A stretch of 64,000 nucleotides of DNA from JBHFEI01 sp041928815. Its GTDB lineage: Bacteria > Pseudomonadota > Alphaproteobacteria > Rhizobiales > Rhizobiaceae. The DNA is taken from contig NZ_JBHFEI010000003.1 in assembly GCF_041928815.1 (NCBI RefSeq), positions 124,001 to 188,000 on the forward strand, written 5' to 3'. The notes under the pieces are model-generated. The model was given only the letters and a program-made list of their open reading frames with translations, did no database searches and was not told the origin of the DNA. Position numbers and translations under genes: made by a program. This document shows, in pieces, positions 1 to 10,059 of this stretch; the first letter of the stretch is position 1, and every line of letters begins with the position of its first letter.

Positions 1-822
1 GAGGCGGTCGACCTGGCCGCGGCCTATGCCGAGGGCCGGCTGCTGTCGCCGATCACCCATGCCGATCCCGCCCATCTGCACCTGACCGGCACCGGCCTCA
101 CCCATCTCGGCTCAGCCTCCACCCGCGATGCGATGCATGCGGCGGTCTCCAAGGTCGAGGAGGGCGCCACCGACACGATGAAGATGTTCAGGATGGGCCT
201 CGAAGGCGGCAAGCCGGCGCCGGGCGAGACCGGCGTGCAGCCGGAATGGTTCTACAAGGGCAACGGCCTCGTCGCTGCGGCGCCCGGCGCGCCGCTCGTT
301 TCGCCCTCCTTCGCGCTCGACGGCGGCGAGGAGCCGGAGATCGCCGGCATCTACGTGATCGCCGACGACGGCCGGCCGTTCCGCATCGGCTTCGCCGTCT
401 CCAACGAGTTTTCCGACCATGTGACGGAGCGGATCAACTATCTCTATCTCGCCCATTCGAAGCTCCGGCCGGCGAGTTTCGGGCCCGAGATCCGCATCGG
501 CGCCGCGCCGGACGACATTCGCGGCACGTCGCGCATCCTGCGCGACGGCGCGGTGATCTGGGAGAAACCCTTCCTCTCCGGCGAGGCGAACATGTCGCAC
601 ACGCTCGCCAACCTTGAGCACCACCACTTCAAGTATGCTCTTTTCCGCCAGCCGGGCGACGTGCATGTGCACATGTTCGGCACGGCGACGCTGTCCTTCG
701 GCGACGGCATCAGGACGGAAGCCGGCGACGTGTTCGAGATCGAGGCGCCCGGTTTTGGCCTGCCGCTGCGCAATCCGCTGGCGGTCGCGGCGAAGGACGA
801 TGTCGTCATCGGCGAGCTTTGA
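1..822 (+). CDS. AraD1/GguC family protein, probable L-2-keto-3-deoxyarabonate dehydratase (5' end missing)
   Basis: The reading frame is open from the first base, so the N-terminus lies outside the window and about 273 residues remain. The text LSPITHADPAHLHLTGTGLTH, the ALDGGEEPEI segment and the NEFSDHVTERINYL segment are typical of the AraD1/GguC branch of the fumarylacetoacetate-hydrolase-like fold. In the non-phosphorylating L-arabinose route this family turns L-2-keto-3-deoxyarabonate into alpha-ketoglutarate semialdehyde in the cytosol. The next two genes supply the steps after and before it, which supports the call. An internal ATG at 133 is not the start, because conserved sequence continues upstream of it. 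The family is recognised from memory; the exact substrate is inferred from context. Confidence 0.85.
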   Translation, partial: EAVDLAAAYAEGRLLSPITHADPAHLHLTGTGLTHLGSASTRDAMHAAVSKVEEGATDTMKMFRMGLEGGKPAPGETGVQPEWFYKGNGLVAAAPGAPLVSPSFALDGGEEPEIAGIYVIADDGRPFRIGFAVSNEFSDHVTERINYLYLAHSKLRPASFGPEIRIGAAPDDIRGTSRILRDGAVIWEKPFLSGEANMSHTLANLEHHHFKYALFRQPGDVHVHMFGTATLSFGDGIRTEAGDVFEIEAPGFGLPLRNPLAVAAKDDVVIGEL

Positions 823-879
823 CTTTTTGATACGTGCGGCGCGTCGACGCGCGGCCGAACCGAAGGAGGGCGAAGGCCC

Positions 880-2316
880 ATGACCATTCATCAGAACCTG
901 ATCGCCGGCGAGTGGGTCGCCGGAACCGATGCCGTGAAGAACATCAATCCGTCCAACACCGGCGACGTGGTCGGCGAATATGCCCGCGCCAGCGCCGAGG
1001 ACACGAAGGCGGCGATCGCGGCGGCCAAGGCGGCGTTTCCCGCCTGGTCGCGTTCGGGCATCCTCGAACGGCATGCGATCCTGCGCAAGGCCGCCGACGA
1101 GATCCTCGCCCGCAAGGACGAACTCGGCCGGCTCCTGTCGCGCGAGGAGGGCAAGACTCTTGCCGAAGGCATCGGCGAGACGGTGCGCGCCGGGCAGATC
1201 TTCGACTTCTTCGCCGGCGAGACGCTGCGCCTTGCCGGGGAAACGCTGCCGTCGGCCCGTCCGGGCATCGGCGTCGAGGTGACCCGCGAGGCCGTCGGCG
1301 TCGTCGGCATCATCACGCCGTGGAACTTCCCGATCGCCATTCCCGCCTGGAAGATCGCCCCGGCGCTCTGTTACGGCAACACCGTCGTCTTCAAGCCGGC
1401 CGATCTCGTGCCGGGCTCCGCCTGGGCGATCGTCGACATCCTGCACCGCGCCGGCCTGCCGAAGGGCGTCTTGAACCTCGTCATGGGCAAGGGCTCGGTG
1501 GTCGGCCAGACGATCCTCGACAGCCCGGATGTGCACGCCATCACCTTCACCGGCTCGACCGGGACCGGCAAGCGCGTGGCGGCCGCCTCGATCGAGCACA
1601 ATCGCAAGTTCCAGCTCGAAATGGGCGGCAAGAACCCCTTCGTCATCCTCGACGATGCGGATCTGTCCGTCGCGGTGGAAGCGGCCGCGAATTCGTCCTT
1701 CTTCTCGACCGGCCAGCGCTGCACGGCGTCGTCGCGCCTGATCGTGACCGAGGGCATCCATGACCGCTTCGTCAAGGCCCTGACCGAGCGGTTGTCCGGC
1801 ATCGTCGTCGACGATGCGCTGAAGGCCGGCACCCATATCGGCCCCGTCGTCGACGAAACGCAACTGAAGCAGGATGTCGACTATATCGCGCTCGGCACGC
1901 AGGAGGGCGCGACGCTCGCCTTCGGCGGCGAGCGCCTGACGCGCGAGACGCCCGGCTTCTATCTCCAGCCGGCGCTCTTCACCGAGGCGACCAACCAGAT
2001 GCGGATCAGCCGCGAGGAAATCTTCGGCCCCGTCGCCTCCGTCATCCGCGTGAAGGACTATGACGAGGCCCTGGCGACGGCGAACGACACGACCTTCGGC
2101 CTTTCCTCCGGCATCGCCACGACAAGCCTGAAACACGCGACGCATTACAAGCGCAATGCCGAGGCCGGCATGGTCATGGTCAACCTGCCGACGGCGGGCG
2201 TCGATTTCCACGTTCCCTTCGGCGGCCGCAAGGGCTCGTCCTACGGCTCGCGCGAGCAGGGCCGCTACGCCGCCGAATTCTACACCACCGTCAAGACCGC
2301 CTACACGCTGGCGTGA
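880..2316 (+). CDS. Aldehyde dehydrogenase, probable alpha-ketoglutaric semialdehyde dehydrogenase
   Basis: A full-length 478-residue NAD(P)-dependent aldehyde dehydrogenase. The general-base glutamate is E247 in LEMGGKNP and the catalytic cysteine is C281 in GQRCTAS; the cofactor-loop motif FTGSTGTGK precedes them. The start ATG at 880 follows GAAGGAGGG. The gene sits 57 bases behind the AraD1 gene and just before the arabinonate dehydratase. The expected job is therefore oxidation of 2,5-dioxopentanoate (alpha-ketoglutarate semialdehyde) to 2-oxoglutarate, the last step of the pathway. Succinate-semialdehyde-type enzymes look similar, so the substrate rests on neighbours rather than on sequence. 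Confidence 0.88.
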   Translation: MTIHQNLIAGEWVAGTDAVKNINPSNTGDVVGEYARASAEDTKAAIAAAKAAFPAWSRSGILERHAILRKAADEILARKDELGRLLSREEGKTLAEGIGETVRAGQIFDFFAGETLRLAGETLPSARPGIGVEVTREAVGVVGIITPWNFPIAIPAWKIAPALCYGNTVVFKPADLVPGSAWAIVDILHRAGLPKGVLNLVMGKGSVVGQTILDSPDVHAITFTGSTGTGKRVAAASIEHNRKFQLEMGGKNPFVILDDADLSVAVEAAANSSFFSTGQRCTASSRLIVTEGIHDRFVKALTERLSGIVVDDALKAGTHIGPVVDETQLKQDVDYIALGTQEGATLAFGGERLTRETPGFYLQPALFTEATNQMRISREEIFGPVASVIRVKDYDEALATANDTTFGLSSGIATTSLKHATHYKRNAEAGMVMVNLPTAGVDFHVPFGGRKGSSYGSREQGRYAAEFYTTVKTAYTLA

Positions 2317-2339
2317 CGCGAAACGCCAAGGACAAGACC

Positions 2340-4082
2340 ATGACGAAGAAGAAGGCAGAATGGCCGCGCCGGCTCCGCTCCTATGAATGGTTCGGCGGAA
2401 CCGGCAAGAACGCCATCATGCACCGCTCCTGGATGAAGAACCAGGGCCTGCCGGCCGACACGTTCGACGGGCGGCCGATCATCGGCATCTGCAACACCTG
2501 GTCGGAACTGACCCCGTGCAACGCCCACCTGCGCGACCTTGCGGAGCGGGTGAAGCGCGGTGTCTACGAGGCGGGCGGCTTCCCGGTCGAATTCCCGGTC
2601 TTCTCGACCGGCGAGAGCACGCTGCGCCCGACGGCGATGATGTTCCGCAACCTCGCGGCGATGGATGTCGAGGAGGCGATCCGCGGCAATCCGGTCGACG
2701 GCGTCGTGCTGCTCGGCGGTTGCGACAAGACCACGCCGAGCCTGATGATGGGGGCGGCGAGCGTCGACATCCCGGCGATCTGCGTCTCGGGCGGGCCGAT
2801 GCTGAACGGCAAGTGGCGCGGCAAGGATGTCGGCTCCGGCACGGCGATCTGGCAGTTCTCCGAGATGGTCAAGTCCGGCGAGATGTCGCTCGCCGAATTC
2901 ATGGATGCCGAGCAGGGCATGGCGCGCTCGGCCGGAAGCTGCATGACGATGGGCACGGCCTCGACCATGGCGTCGATGGCCGAGGCGCTCGGCATGACGC
3001 TGTCGGGCAATGCCGCGATCCCCGCCGTCGATGCGCGCCGCCGCGTCATTTCGCAACTGACCGGCCGGCGCATCGTCGAGATGGTCAAGGAGGACCTCAA
3101 GCCCTCCGACATCCTGACCAAGGAAGCCTTCGAGAACGCCATCCGCATCAACGGCATGATCGGCGGCTCGACCAATGCGGTGCTCCACCTTCTGGCGCTC
3201 GCCGGCCGCGTCGGCGTCGAGCTGACGCTCGACGACTGGGACCGGCTCGGCCGCGACGTGCCGACCATCGTCAACCTGCAGCCGTCGGGCAAATACCTGA
3301 TGGAGGAGTTCTATTATGCCGGCGGCCTGCCCGTCGTCATCAAGGCGGCGGCGGAAGCCGGGCTGATCCACAAGGACATCGTCACGGTGGCCGGTACCAG
3401 CGTCTGGGAGGGCGTCAAGGACGTCGTCAACTACAATGACGATGTGATCCGCCCGGCCGACAAGGCGCTCGCCAATCCGGGCGGCATCGCCGTGCTGCGC
3501 GGCAACCTCGCGCCGAAGGGGGCTGTCCTGAAACCCTCGGCCGCCTCGCCGGACCTGATGCGGCACCGCGGCCGCGCCGTCGTCTTCGAGAGCATCGAGG
3601 ACTATCACGCGCGCATCAACCGCGACGATCTCGACATCGACGAGACCTGCATCATGGTGCTGAAATATTGCGGGCCGAAGGGCTATCCGGGCATGGCCGA
3701 GGTCGGCAATATGGGCCTGCCGCCGAAGGTGCTGAAGAAGGGCATCACCGACATGATCCGCATCTCGGATGCGCGCATGTCGGGCACCGCCTACGGCACC
3801 GTGATCCTGCATGTCGCGCCCGAAGCCGCCGATGGCGGGCCTCTGGCGCTGGTCGAGAACGGCGACATGATCGACGTCGACATCCCCGCGCGCAAGCTGC
3901 ATCTCGACGTGTCGGACGCGGAACTGGAGCGCCGCCGCGCCGCCTGGGTCTCGCCGGTCAAGCCGCTCACCGGCGGCTATGGCGGCCTCTACATCAAGAC
4001 CGTCATGCAGGCCGACAGCGGCGCCGACCTCGACTTCCTCGTCGGCGCGCGCGGCTCCGTCGTCGAGCGCGATTCGCACTGA
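2340..4082 (+). CDS. IlvD/Edd-family dehydratase, L-arabinonate dehydratase type
   Basis: A 580-residue member of the dihydroxy-acid dehydratase family, which carries a [2Fe-2S] cluster and dehydrates sugar acids. The cluster cysteines are C60 (SELTPCN), C128 (GGCDKTTPS) and C201 (SAGSCMTMG). From memory, the Rhizobium leguminosarum L-arabinonate dehydratase uses C59, C127 and C200 in 579 residues, so this protein matches with a single extra residue. That agreement also decides the start. ATG at 2340 has AAGGA seven bases upstream, whereas the in-frame GTG at 2313 overlaps the previous stop and would add nine residues. Related enzymes accept D-xylonate or other pentonates, so specificity could be broader. 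It is the last gene of the operon before a strong terminator. Confidence 0.9.
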   Translation: MTKKKAEWPRRLRSYEWFGGTGKNAIMHRSWMKNQGLPADTFDGRPIIGICNTWSELTPCNAHLRDLAERVKRGVYEAGGFPVEFPVFSTGESTLRPTAMMFRNLAAMDVEEAIRGNPVDGVVLLGGCDKTTPSLMMGAASVDIPAICVSGGPMLNGKWRGKDVGSGTAIWQFSEMVKSGEMSLAEFMDAEQGMARSAGSCMTMGTASTMASMAEALGMTLSGNAAIPAVDARRRVISQLTGRRIVEMVKEDLKPSDILTKEAFENAIRINGMIGGSTNAVLHLLALAGRVGVELTLDDWDRLGRDVPTIVNLQPSGKYLMEEFYYAGGLPVVIKAAAEAGLIHKDIVTVAGTSVWEGVKDVVNYNDDVIRPADKALANPGGIAVLRGNLAPKGAVLKPSAASPDLMRHRGRAVVFESIEDYHARINRDDLDIDETCIMVLKYCGPKGYPGMAEVGNMGLPPKVLKKGITDMIRISDARMSGTAYGTVILHVAPEAADGGPLALVENGDMIDVDIPARKLHLDVSDAELERRRAAWVSPVKPLTGGYGGLYIKTVMQADSGADLDFLVGARGSVVERDSH

Positions 4083-4124
4083 CGCTCGCGCGTCGGAAGC
4101 GGGCCTTTCGGCCGAAAACAAAGA

Positions 4125-4158
4125 AAAGCGGGCGCCTCCGGCCGGAGGCGCCCGCTTT
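4125..4158. terminator. Perfect palindromic bidirectional terminator
   Basis: Seventeen bases (AAAGCGGGCGCCTCCGG) are followed directly by their exact reverse complement, giving an uninterrupted 34-base palindrome with A and T runs at the ends. It lies between two convergent genes, the dehydratase ending at 4082 and the transglutaminase-like gene ending at 4176, and would stop transcription from both sides. Confidence 0.85.
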
Positions 4159-4175
4159 CGTCGTTCAGGGGATTT

Positions 4176-4994
4176 TCAGGACTGGCTCTGCGACTGGCCC
4201 TGGCTCTCGACCGTCAGCGAGACCGACAGCGTCTCGTGCGCCGCGCCATGCACGAGACCGGAAATCGGCGCGGCATCGCGGTAATCCAGACCGGTGGCGA
4301 GGCGGACATAGCGCTCGTCCGGGCAGATCTCGTTGACCGCGTCGAAGCCGACCCAGCCGAGGCCGGCGAGATGAACCTCGGCCCAGGCATGGCTCGCCGT
4401 CTGCTCCGCGACGTCGTCCATCATCAGATAGCCGGAGACGTAGCGGGCCGGATGGCCGAGAAGCCGCGCGGCGGTGATCATGATATGGGCGTGATCCTGG
4501 CAGACGCCGCTCTTCTGTTCCAGCGCCTGCTCGGCCGTGGTGTCGGTCCGCGTCTCTCCCGGGCGATAGGCGACAGCCTTGTGGATCGCCGCCATCAGCG
4601 CATGCATCGTCGCCAGGTCGCTGTCGCCGGTGACCGACCTGATCAGTTCGCGCGTCAGCTTGCCGGGTTTGGTCAGCGCCGTGTCGCGCTTGTAGAGCCA
4701 GAGCGGCACATAGCTGGTGTCGGCGCCGAAGACGCCGGCGAGGTCCCGCGTCTCGACTTCGCCGGCGGCGGTGATGCGGATCACCGTCTGGTCGCCATTG
4801 ATGCTGACGAGGTCGATGCGGTTGCCGAAATGGTCGCTGTAGGAGAGTTCGGCGCGGGCGCCCTCGACGGTGGTCTGCCAGTTCAGCACCGTCTGGCCCG
4901 GCTCCGTCTTCGGGTGGAGGCGCAGGCGCTGGAGGGAATAGGCGACCGGTTCGCTGTAGACATATTCGGTCGTGTGGCTGATTTTCAGGCGCAT
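4176..4994 (-). CDS. Transglutaminase-like cysteine peptidase
   Basis: A 272-residue cytosolic protein with an N-terminal transglutaminase-associated beta domain (about residues 1-90, starting MRLKISHTTEYVYSEPV) and a transglutaminase core. The catalytic triad is visible: C165 in KSGVCQDHAH, H202 in SHAWAEVHL and D218 in GFDAVNE. Bacterial members are thought to act as peptidases or amide-bond editors rather than crosslinkers. The start is ATG at 4994, because the conserved N-terminal strand begins there; an upstream in-frame ATG would add unrelated arginine-rich sequence. It is the third gene of a minus-strand cassette with an alpha-E protein and a permuted ATP-grasp enzyme, a combination reported computationally and linked to amide-bond chemistry. 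The natural substrate is unknown. Confidence 0.85.
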   Translation of the reverse strand: MRLKISHTTEYVYSEPVAYSLQRLRLHPKTEPGQTVLNWQTTVEGARAELSYSDHFGNRIDLVSINGDQTVIRITAAGEVETRDLAGVFGADTSYVPLWLYKRDTALTKPGKLTRELIRSVTGDSDLATMHALMAAIHKAVAYRPGETRTDTTAEQALEQKSGVCQDHAHIMITAARLLGHPARYVSGYLMMDDVAEQTASHAWAEVHLAGLGWVGFDAVNEICPDERYVRLATGLDYRDAAPISGLVHGAAHETLSVSLTVESQGQSQSQS

Positions 4995-5019
4995 GGGGGT
5001 CTCCGCCGCACGGGGGGCC

Positions 5020-5958
5020 TCAATAGAAGCGGTAGCCGTCGGAGATTTCCTGCCCCAGACGGTTGTTGTGGCTGATGAAGTCCTCGATATATTCGTGCAG
5101 GCCGCGATCCATGATCTCCTTGATCGACCGGTCGCGTAGCGATTGCAGCGTCTCCTGCGCCGTCGCGTGGGCGGCATGGCTCTCGCCGTATTCGCGCGCC
5201 AGATAGCCGAGATTGCTGGCGATCTTCTCGTAGCAATAGGCGAGCGAGCGCGGCATGCGGCCGTTGAGGATCAGGAAGTCGGCGATGTTGGCGGGGCGGT
5301 ACTCCGCGTCATAGACCCAGCCATAGGCGCGGTGGGCCGAGACGGAGCGCAGGATCGATTCCCACTGGATGTTGTCCATCGACGAGCCGACCTGGGAGAC
5401 GGCCGGAAGCAGCACGTAATATTTGACGTCGAGGATGCGGGCCGTGTTGTCGGCACGCTCGATGAAGGTGCCGATGCGGGAGAAATTGTAGAGCTCGTTG
5501 CGCAGCATCGTGCCGTGGAAGGCGCCGCGGATCAGCGCCGTCCGACGCTTGATCGTGTCGATGACCTGCGGCAGGTCGGTCGCCTTCACCCGCTTCGCCA
5601 GCACCGATTTCAGCTCGATCCAGCATTCGTTGGTCGATTCCCAGGTCTCGCGCGTCAGCGCCGTCCTCACCATGCGCGCATTGTTGCGTCCCGCCTCGAT
5701 GCAGGAGAGCACGCTCGACGGGTTCAGCCGGTCGCGCAGCAGGAAATCGATCGCGTCGGCGGAGGTCAGGGTCGGATGCGCGTTGTCGTAGAGTTCGCGC
5801 ACGCCCGAACTCTGCAGCACGCCGTCCCAGTCCTCCTCGCTCGCCTCGCTGCGCGTCAGCGACAGGCGCAGGCCCGCGTCGATGAGGCGCGCGATGTTCT
5901 CCGCCCGCTCGATATAGCGGAACATCCAGTACAGACCGTTTGCGGTTCTTCCAAGCAT
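5020..5958 (-). CDS. Alpha-E domain protein (DUF403)
   Basis: A 312-residue, predicted all-helical protein matching the alpha-E/DUF403 family; the conserved N-terminal motif RYIERAENIARLIDAG is present. No enzymatic activity is established for the family. It nearly always occurs beside, or fused to, the circularly permuted ATP-grasp protein, which here ends six bases upstream, and the transglutaminase-like gene follows at short distance. The tight spacing implies one transcript and probably a complex. It probably acts as a helper or substrate-binding subunit of a peptide-ligase-like reaction; this is inference. Confidence 0.85.
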   Translation of the reverse strand: MLGRTANGLYWMFRYIERAENIARLIDAGLRLSLTRSEASEEDWDGVLQSSGVRELYDNAHPTLTSADAIDFLLRDRLNPSSVLSCIEAGRNNARMVRTALTRETWESTNECWIELKSVLAKRVKATDLPQVIDTIKRRTALIRGAFHGTMLRNELYNFSRIGTFIERADNTARILDVKYYVLLPAVSQVGSSMDNIQWESILRSVSAHRAYGWVYDAEYRPANIADFLILNGRMPRSLAYCYEKIASNLGYLAREYGESHAAHATAQETLQSLRDRSIKEIMDRGLHEYIEDFISHNNRLGQEISDGYRFY

Positions 5959-5964
5959 GCTCGA

Positions 5965-7374
5965 TCAGTCCTCCAGAACCCAGGTATCCTTGGTGCCGCC
6001 GCCCTGGCTGGAATTCACCACCAGGGAGCCGGCCTTCAGGGCCACGCGGGTCAGGCCGCCGGGAATGATCTGCACCTTGTCCGACACGAGGACGTAAGGC
6101 CGGAGATCGACATGGCGCGGCGCGATCCCCTTCTTCACCATGATCGGCACGGTGGAGAGCGACAGCGTCGGCTGCGCGATATAATTGCCGGGCCGCGACT
6201 TCAGCTTGTCGGCGAAGACGGCGCGTTCCTTTCTCGTCGCGGTCGGGCCGACGAGCATGCCGTAGCCGCCCGAGCCGTGCACCTCCTTCACCACCAGTTC
6301 CTCGAGATGCTCGAGCACATAGGCGAGGCTCTGCGGCTCGGAACAGCGCCAGGTCGGCACGTTTTCGAGCAGCGCCTTGCGGCCGGTGTAGAACTCGACG
6401 ATCTCGGGCATGTAGGAATAGATCGCCTTGTCGTCGCAGATCCCGGTGCCCGGCGCATTCGCAATCGTGATGTTGCCGGCGCGGTAGACGTCCATGATCC
6501 CGGGAATGCCGAGGGCCGATTCCGGCTTGAAGGTGAGCGGATCGAGATAGTCGTCGTCGACGCGGCGGTAGAGCACGTCGATCGCCTCGTAGCCGCGGGT
6601 CGTGCGCATCTTCACCTTGCCGTCGACGACGCGCAGGTCCGACCCCTCGACCAGCTCGACGCCCATCATGTCGGCGAGGAAGGCGTGTTCGTAGAAGGCG
6701 GAATTGTAGATGCCGGGCGTCAGCACCGCCACGCGCGGCTTGCCCGAACAGCCCGGAGGGGCGAGCGAGGCGAGCGACTGGCGCAGGAGATAGGGGTAGT
6801 TCTCGACCGGCCGCACCCGGTTCTGATGGAAGAGTTCCGGAAACATCTGCATCATCGTCTCGCGGTTTTCCAGCATGTAGCTGACACCGGAGGGGGTGCG
6901 GGCATTGTCTTCCAGAACGTAGAACTGGTCCTCGCCGGTGCGCACGATGTCGGTGCCGACGATATGGGTGTAGACGCCGCCCGGCGGGCGGAAGCCGATC
7001 ATCTGCGGCAGGAAGGCGACGTTGCGCTCGATGAGCTCGCGCGGCACCCGGCCGGCGCGGACGATCTCCTGCTTGTGGTAGATGTCGTCGAGGAAGGCGT
7101 TGAGCGCGATGACGCGCTGCTCGATCCCTTGCGCGAGCTTGCGCCATTCGCGGCCGGAAATGATGCGCGGGATGAGGTCGAAGGGGATCAGCTTTTCGGC
7201 CGAATCCGCGTGGCCGTAGACGGCGAAGGTGATGCCGGTCTTGCGAAAGATGTTTTCCGCTTCCTTGGATTTGGCGAGGAGACGGGCGCGGTCTTGGCTC
7301 TCGTACCACTCGTGGTAGGTGAGATAGGGTTGACGCGGGCTGTTGTCCGCATTCATCATTTCGTCAAATGCCAA
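5965..7374 (-). CDS. Circularly permuted type 2 ATP-grasp protein
   Basis: A 469-residue protein of the permuted ATP-grasp family. Recognisable segments are EDNARTPSGVSYMLENRE, which belongs to the ATP/metal site, and the glycine-rich VHGSGGYGMLVGP loop. ATP-grasp enzymes activate a carboxylate with ATP and join it to an amine or thiol, so this is the likely catalytic ligase of the cassette. It is the first gene; ATG at 7374 follows AAAGGGGA. The downstream alpha-E gene is separated by only six bases. No substrate has been assigned to this family with certainty, and a role in making or tagging a small peptide is only predicted. Confidence 0.87.
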   Translation of the reverse strand: MAFDEMMNADNSPRQPYLTYHEWYESQDRARLLAKSKEAENIFRKTGITFAVYGHADSAEKLIPFDLIPRIISGREWRKLAQGIEQRVIALNAFLDDIYHKQEIVRAGRVPRELIERNVAFLPQMIGFRPPGGVYTHIVGTDIVRTGEDQFYVLEDNARTPSGVSYMLENRETMMQMFPELFHQNRVRPVENYPYLLRQSLASLAPPGCSGKPRVAVLTPGIYNSAFYEHAFLADMMGVELVEGSDLRVVDGKVKMRTTRGYEAIDVLYRRVDDDYLDPLTFKPESALGIPGIMDVYRAGNITIANAPGTGICDDKAIYSYMPEIVEFYTGRKALLENVPTWRCSEPQSLAYVLEHLEELVVKEVHGSGGYGMLVGPTATRKERAVFADKLKSRPGNYIAQPTLSLSTVPIMVKKGIAPRHVDLRPYVLVSDKVQIIPGGLTRVALKAGSLVVNSSQGGGTKDTWVLED

Positions 7375-7696
7375 CGGTGCAATCCCCTTTTTTTGTCATT
7401 TGATTACAACAGCCAAGGCAATGCAAGAAGCATGCACAGTCGCGCACCAAGATTTTGCGCCGCGTCATGTTCGCCTGTTTGCGACGCATCTGCCGCATCG
7501 GCGACCGCTTTCCCGCCGTTGCACGGCGGGTGCGGCCGTCCAGCCTGCCGTCTTTGCGGGCGACTGCATGGAAAATCGGCAGGTCGTCGATAAGGTCGGC
7601 TGATCGCTTGCCTCAACGGAATTCCTTTGACGCGCGCACCGCGCGGTTTTATCGCGGGCCCGATACCGGCCGCCGGCCGCTTTCCCAAGGTGCCCC
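7375..7696. other. Intergenic region between the ATP-grasp cassette and the EamA gene
   Basis: These 322 bases separate divergent genes and must hold both promoters. The first 60 bases are AT-rich for this genome, with an A-run on the minus strand just before the ATP-grasp ribosome site. I found no convincing small gene, RNA gene or repeat. Confidence 0.5.
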
Positions 7697-8575
7697 ATGA
7701 CCCTCGACAGACTGGCTCCGACCCTCTTCGTGCTTCTCTGGTCGACCGGCTGGATCGCGGCGAAATATGCCGCGCTGTCGGCCGACCCGCTGACGTTCCT
7801 GGTCATGCGCTATGCGCTTGCCGGCCTCCTTCTCGCGGGCTTCTCGCTGCTGGTGCGTGCCGAATGGCCGCGCGGGCGGACGGGCGGCCATGCGCTCGTC
7901 TCGGGCATCCTGCTGCACGGTCTTTACCTCGGGCCCGTCTGGTGGGCGATCGGCGCCGGCGTGCCGGCGGCGCTCGCCGGCATCATCGCCGGCCTCCAGC
8001 CGCTGATGACGGCCGCGGTGGCGCCGTGGTTCCTGGGGGAGCGCATCTCTCCCCTCCAGCGCCTCGGGCTGGTGATCGGGCTCGCCGGCATCGCGGTCGC
8101 CGTGGCGCCGAAGCTGGCCGGCGGCGCCGGGCTTCTTGCCTCCGGCGGCTGGCCGATCGTCGTCAACATCGCCGGCATGGCCTCCGTCACCCTCGGCACG
8201 CTCTACCAGAAGCGCTACCTGCAGCAGGGCGACATCCGCGCCATCGCGCCGCTGCAATATGCCGGCGCGCTTCTCGTGACCCTGCCGGCCGCCGTCCTGA
8301 TCGAGCCGATGCGGGTGACATGGGGGCTGCCGCTGCTCGGCGCCCTGGCCTGGTCGGTGTTCGGCCTGTCGATCGGTGCGATCGCGCTGCTTCTTTACCT
8401 GATCCGCCGCGGGCAGGTGTCGAAGGCGGCATCGCTGATCTATCTCGTGCCGCCGCTCGCAGCACTGGAGGCGGCGGTCGCCTTCGGCGAGCCGCTGACC
8501 GTGGCGATGATCGCCGGGACGCTGCTCTGCGTCGCCGGCGTCTATCTCGCCAACCGCAGGCGCGCGGGCGGCTGA
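7697..8575 (+). CDS. EamA-family drug/metabolite transporter
   Basis: A 292-residue, very hydrophobic inner-membrane protein with the two-fold EamA repeat and about ten predicted membrane helices. The N-terminal segment LFVLLWSTGWIAAKYAALSA is the usual first helix, and the second half carries the family pattern around GALAWSVFGLSIGAIALLLYL. Members export metabolites, amino acids or drugs by proton exchange; the substrate cannot be read from sequence. It has no operon partner and converges on the RhlE gene, with a hairpin between them. Confidence 0.85.
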   Translation: MTLDRLAPTLFVLLWSTGWIAAKYAALSADPLTFLVMRYALAGLLLAGFSLLVRAEWPRGRTGGHALVSGILLHGLYLGPVWWAIGAGVPAALAGIIAGLQPLMTAAVAPWFLGERISPLQRLGLVIGLAGIAVAVAPKLAGGAGLLASGGWPIVVNIAGMASVTLGTLYQKRYLQQGDIRAIAPLQYAGALLVTLPAAVLIEPMRVTWGLPLLGALAWSVFGLSIGAIALLLYLIRRGQVSKAASLIYLVPPLAALEAAVAFGEPLTVAMIAGTLLCVAGVYLANRRRAGG

Positions 8576-8580
8576 ACAGG

Positions 8581-8604
8581 AAAACGGCGGGCTCTCGCCC
8601 GCCG
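8581..8604 (-). terminator. Terminator of the RhlE helicase gene
   Basis: Stem CGGCGGGC and GCCCGCCG with a TCTC loop at 8585-8604. Read on the minus strand it is followed by TTTT, so it fits as the terminator of the helicase gene ending at 8635. It may also slow transcripts from the convergent EamA gene. Confidence 0.7.
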
Positions 8605-8634
8605 CTGTCCGATTTTGCACTGACTGCCGAAGGC

Positions 8635-10059
<1,425 letters not shown>

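Noticed and set aside
112..2211. Long minus-strand open frame opposite the AraD1 and aldehyde dehydrogenase genes
   Set aside because: Its translation is arginine/aspartate-rich low-complexity sequence typical of antisense frames in GC-rich genes; the plus-strand genes are clear homologues.
4125..4158. Palindrome as a regulator operator
   Set aside because: It lies between two convergent gene ends, has a long GC-rich stem and terminal T-runs, and therefore fits a terminator better.
5143..7593. 816-codon plus-strand open frame opposite the alpha-E and ATP-grasp genes
   Set aside because: Antisense shadow with no recognisable domain, in conflict with two well-conserved proteins.
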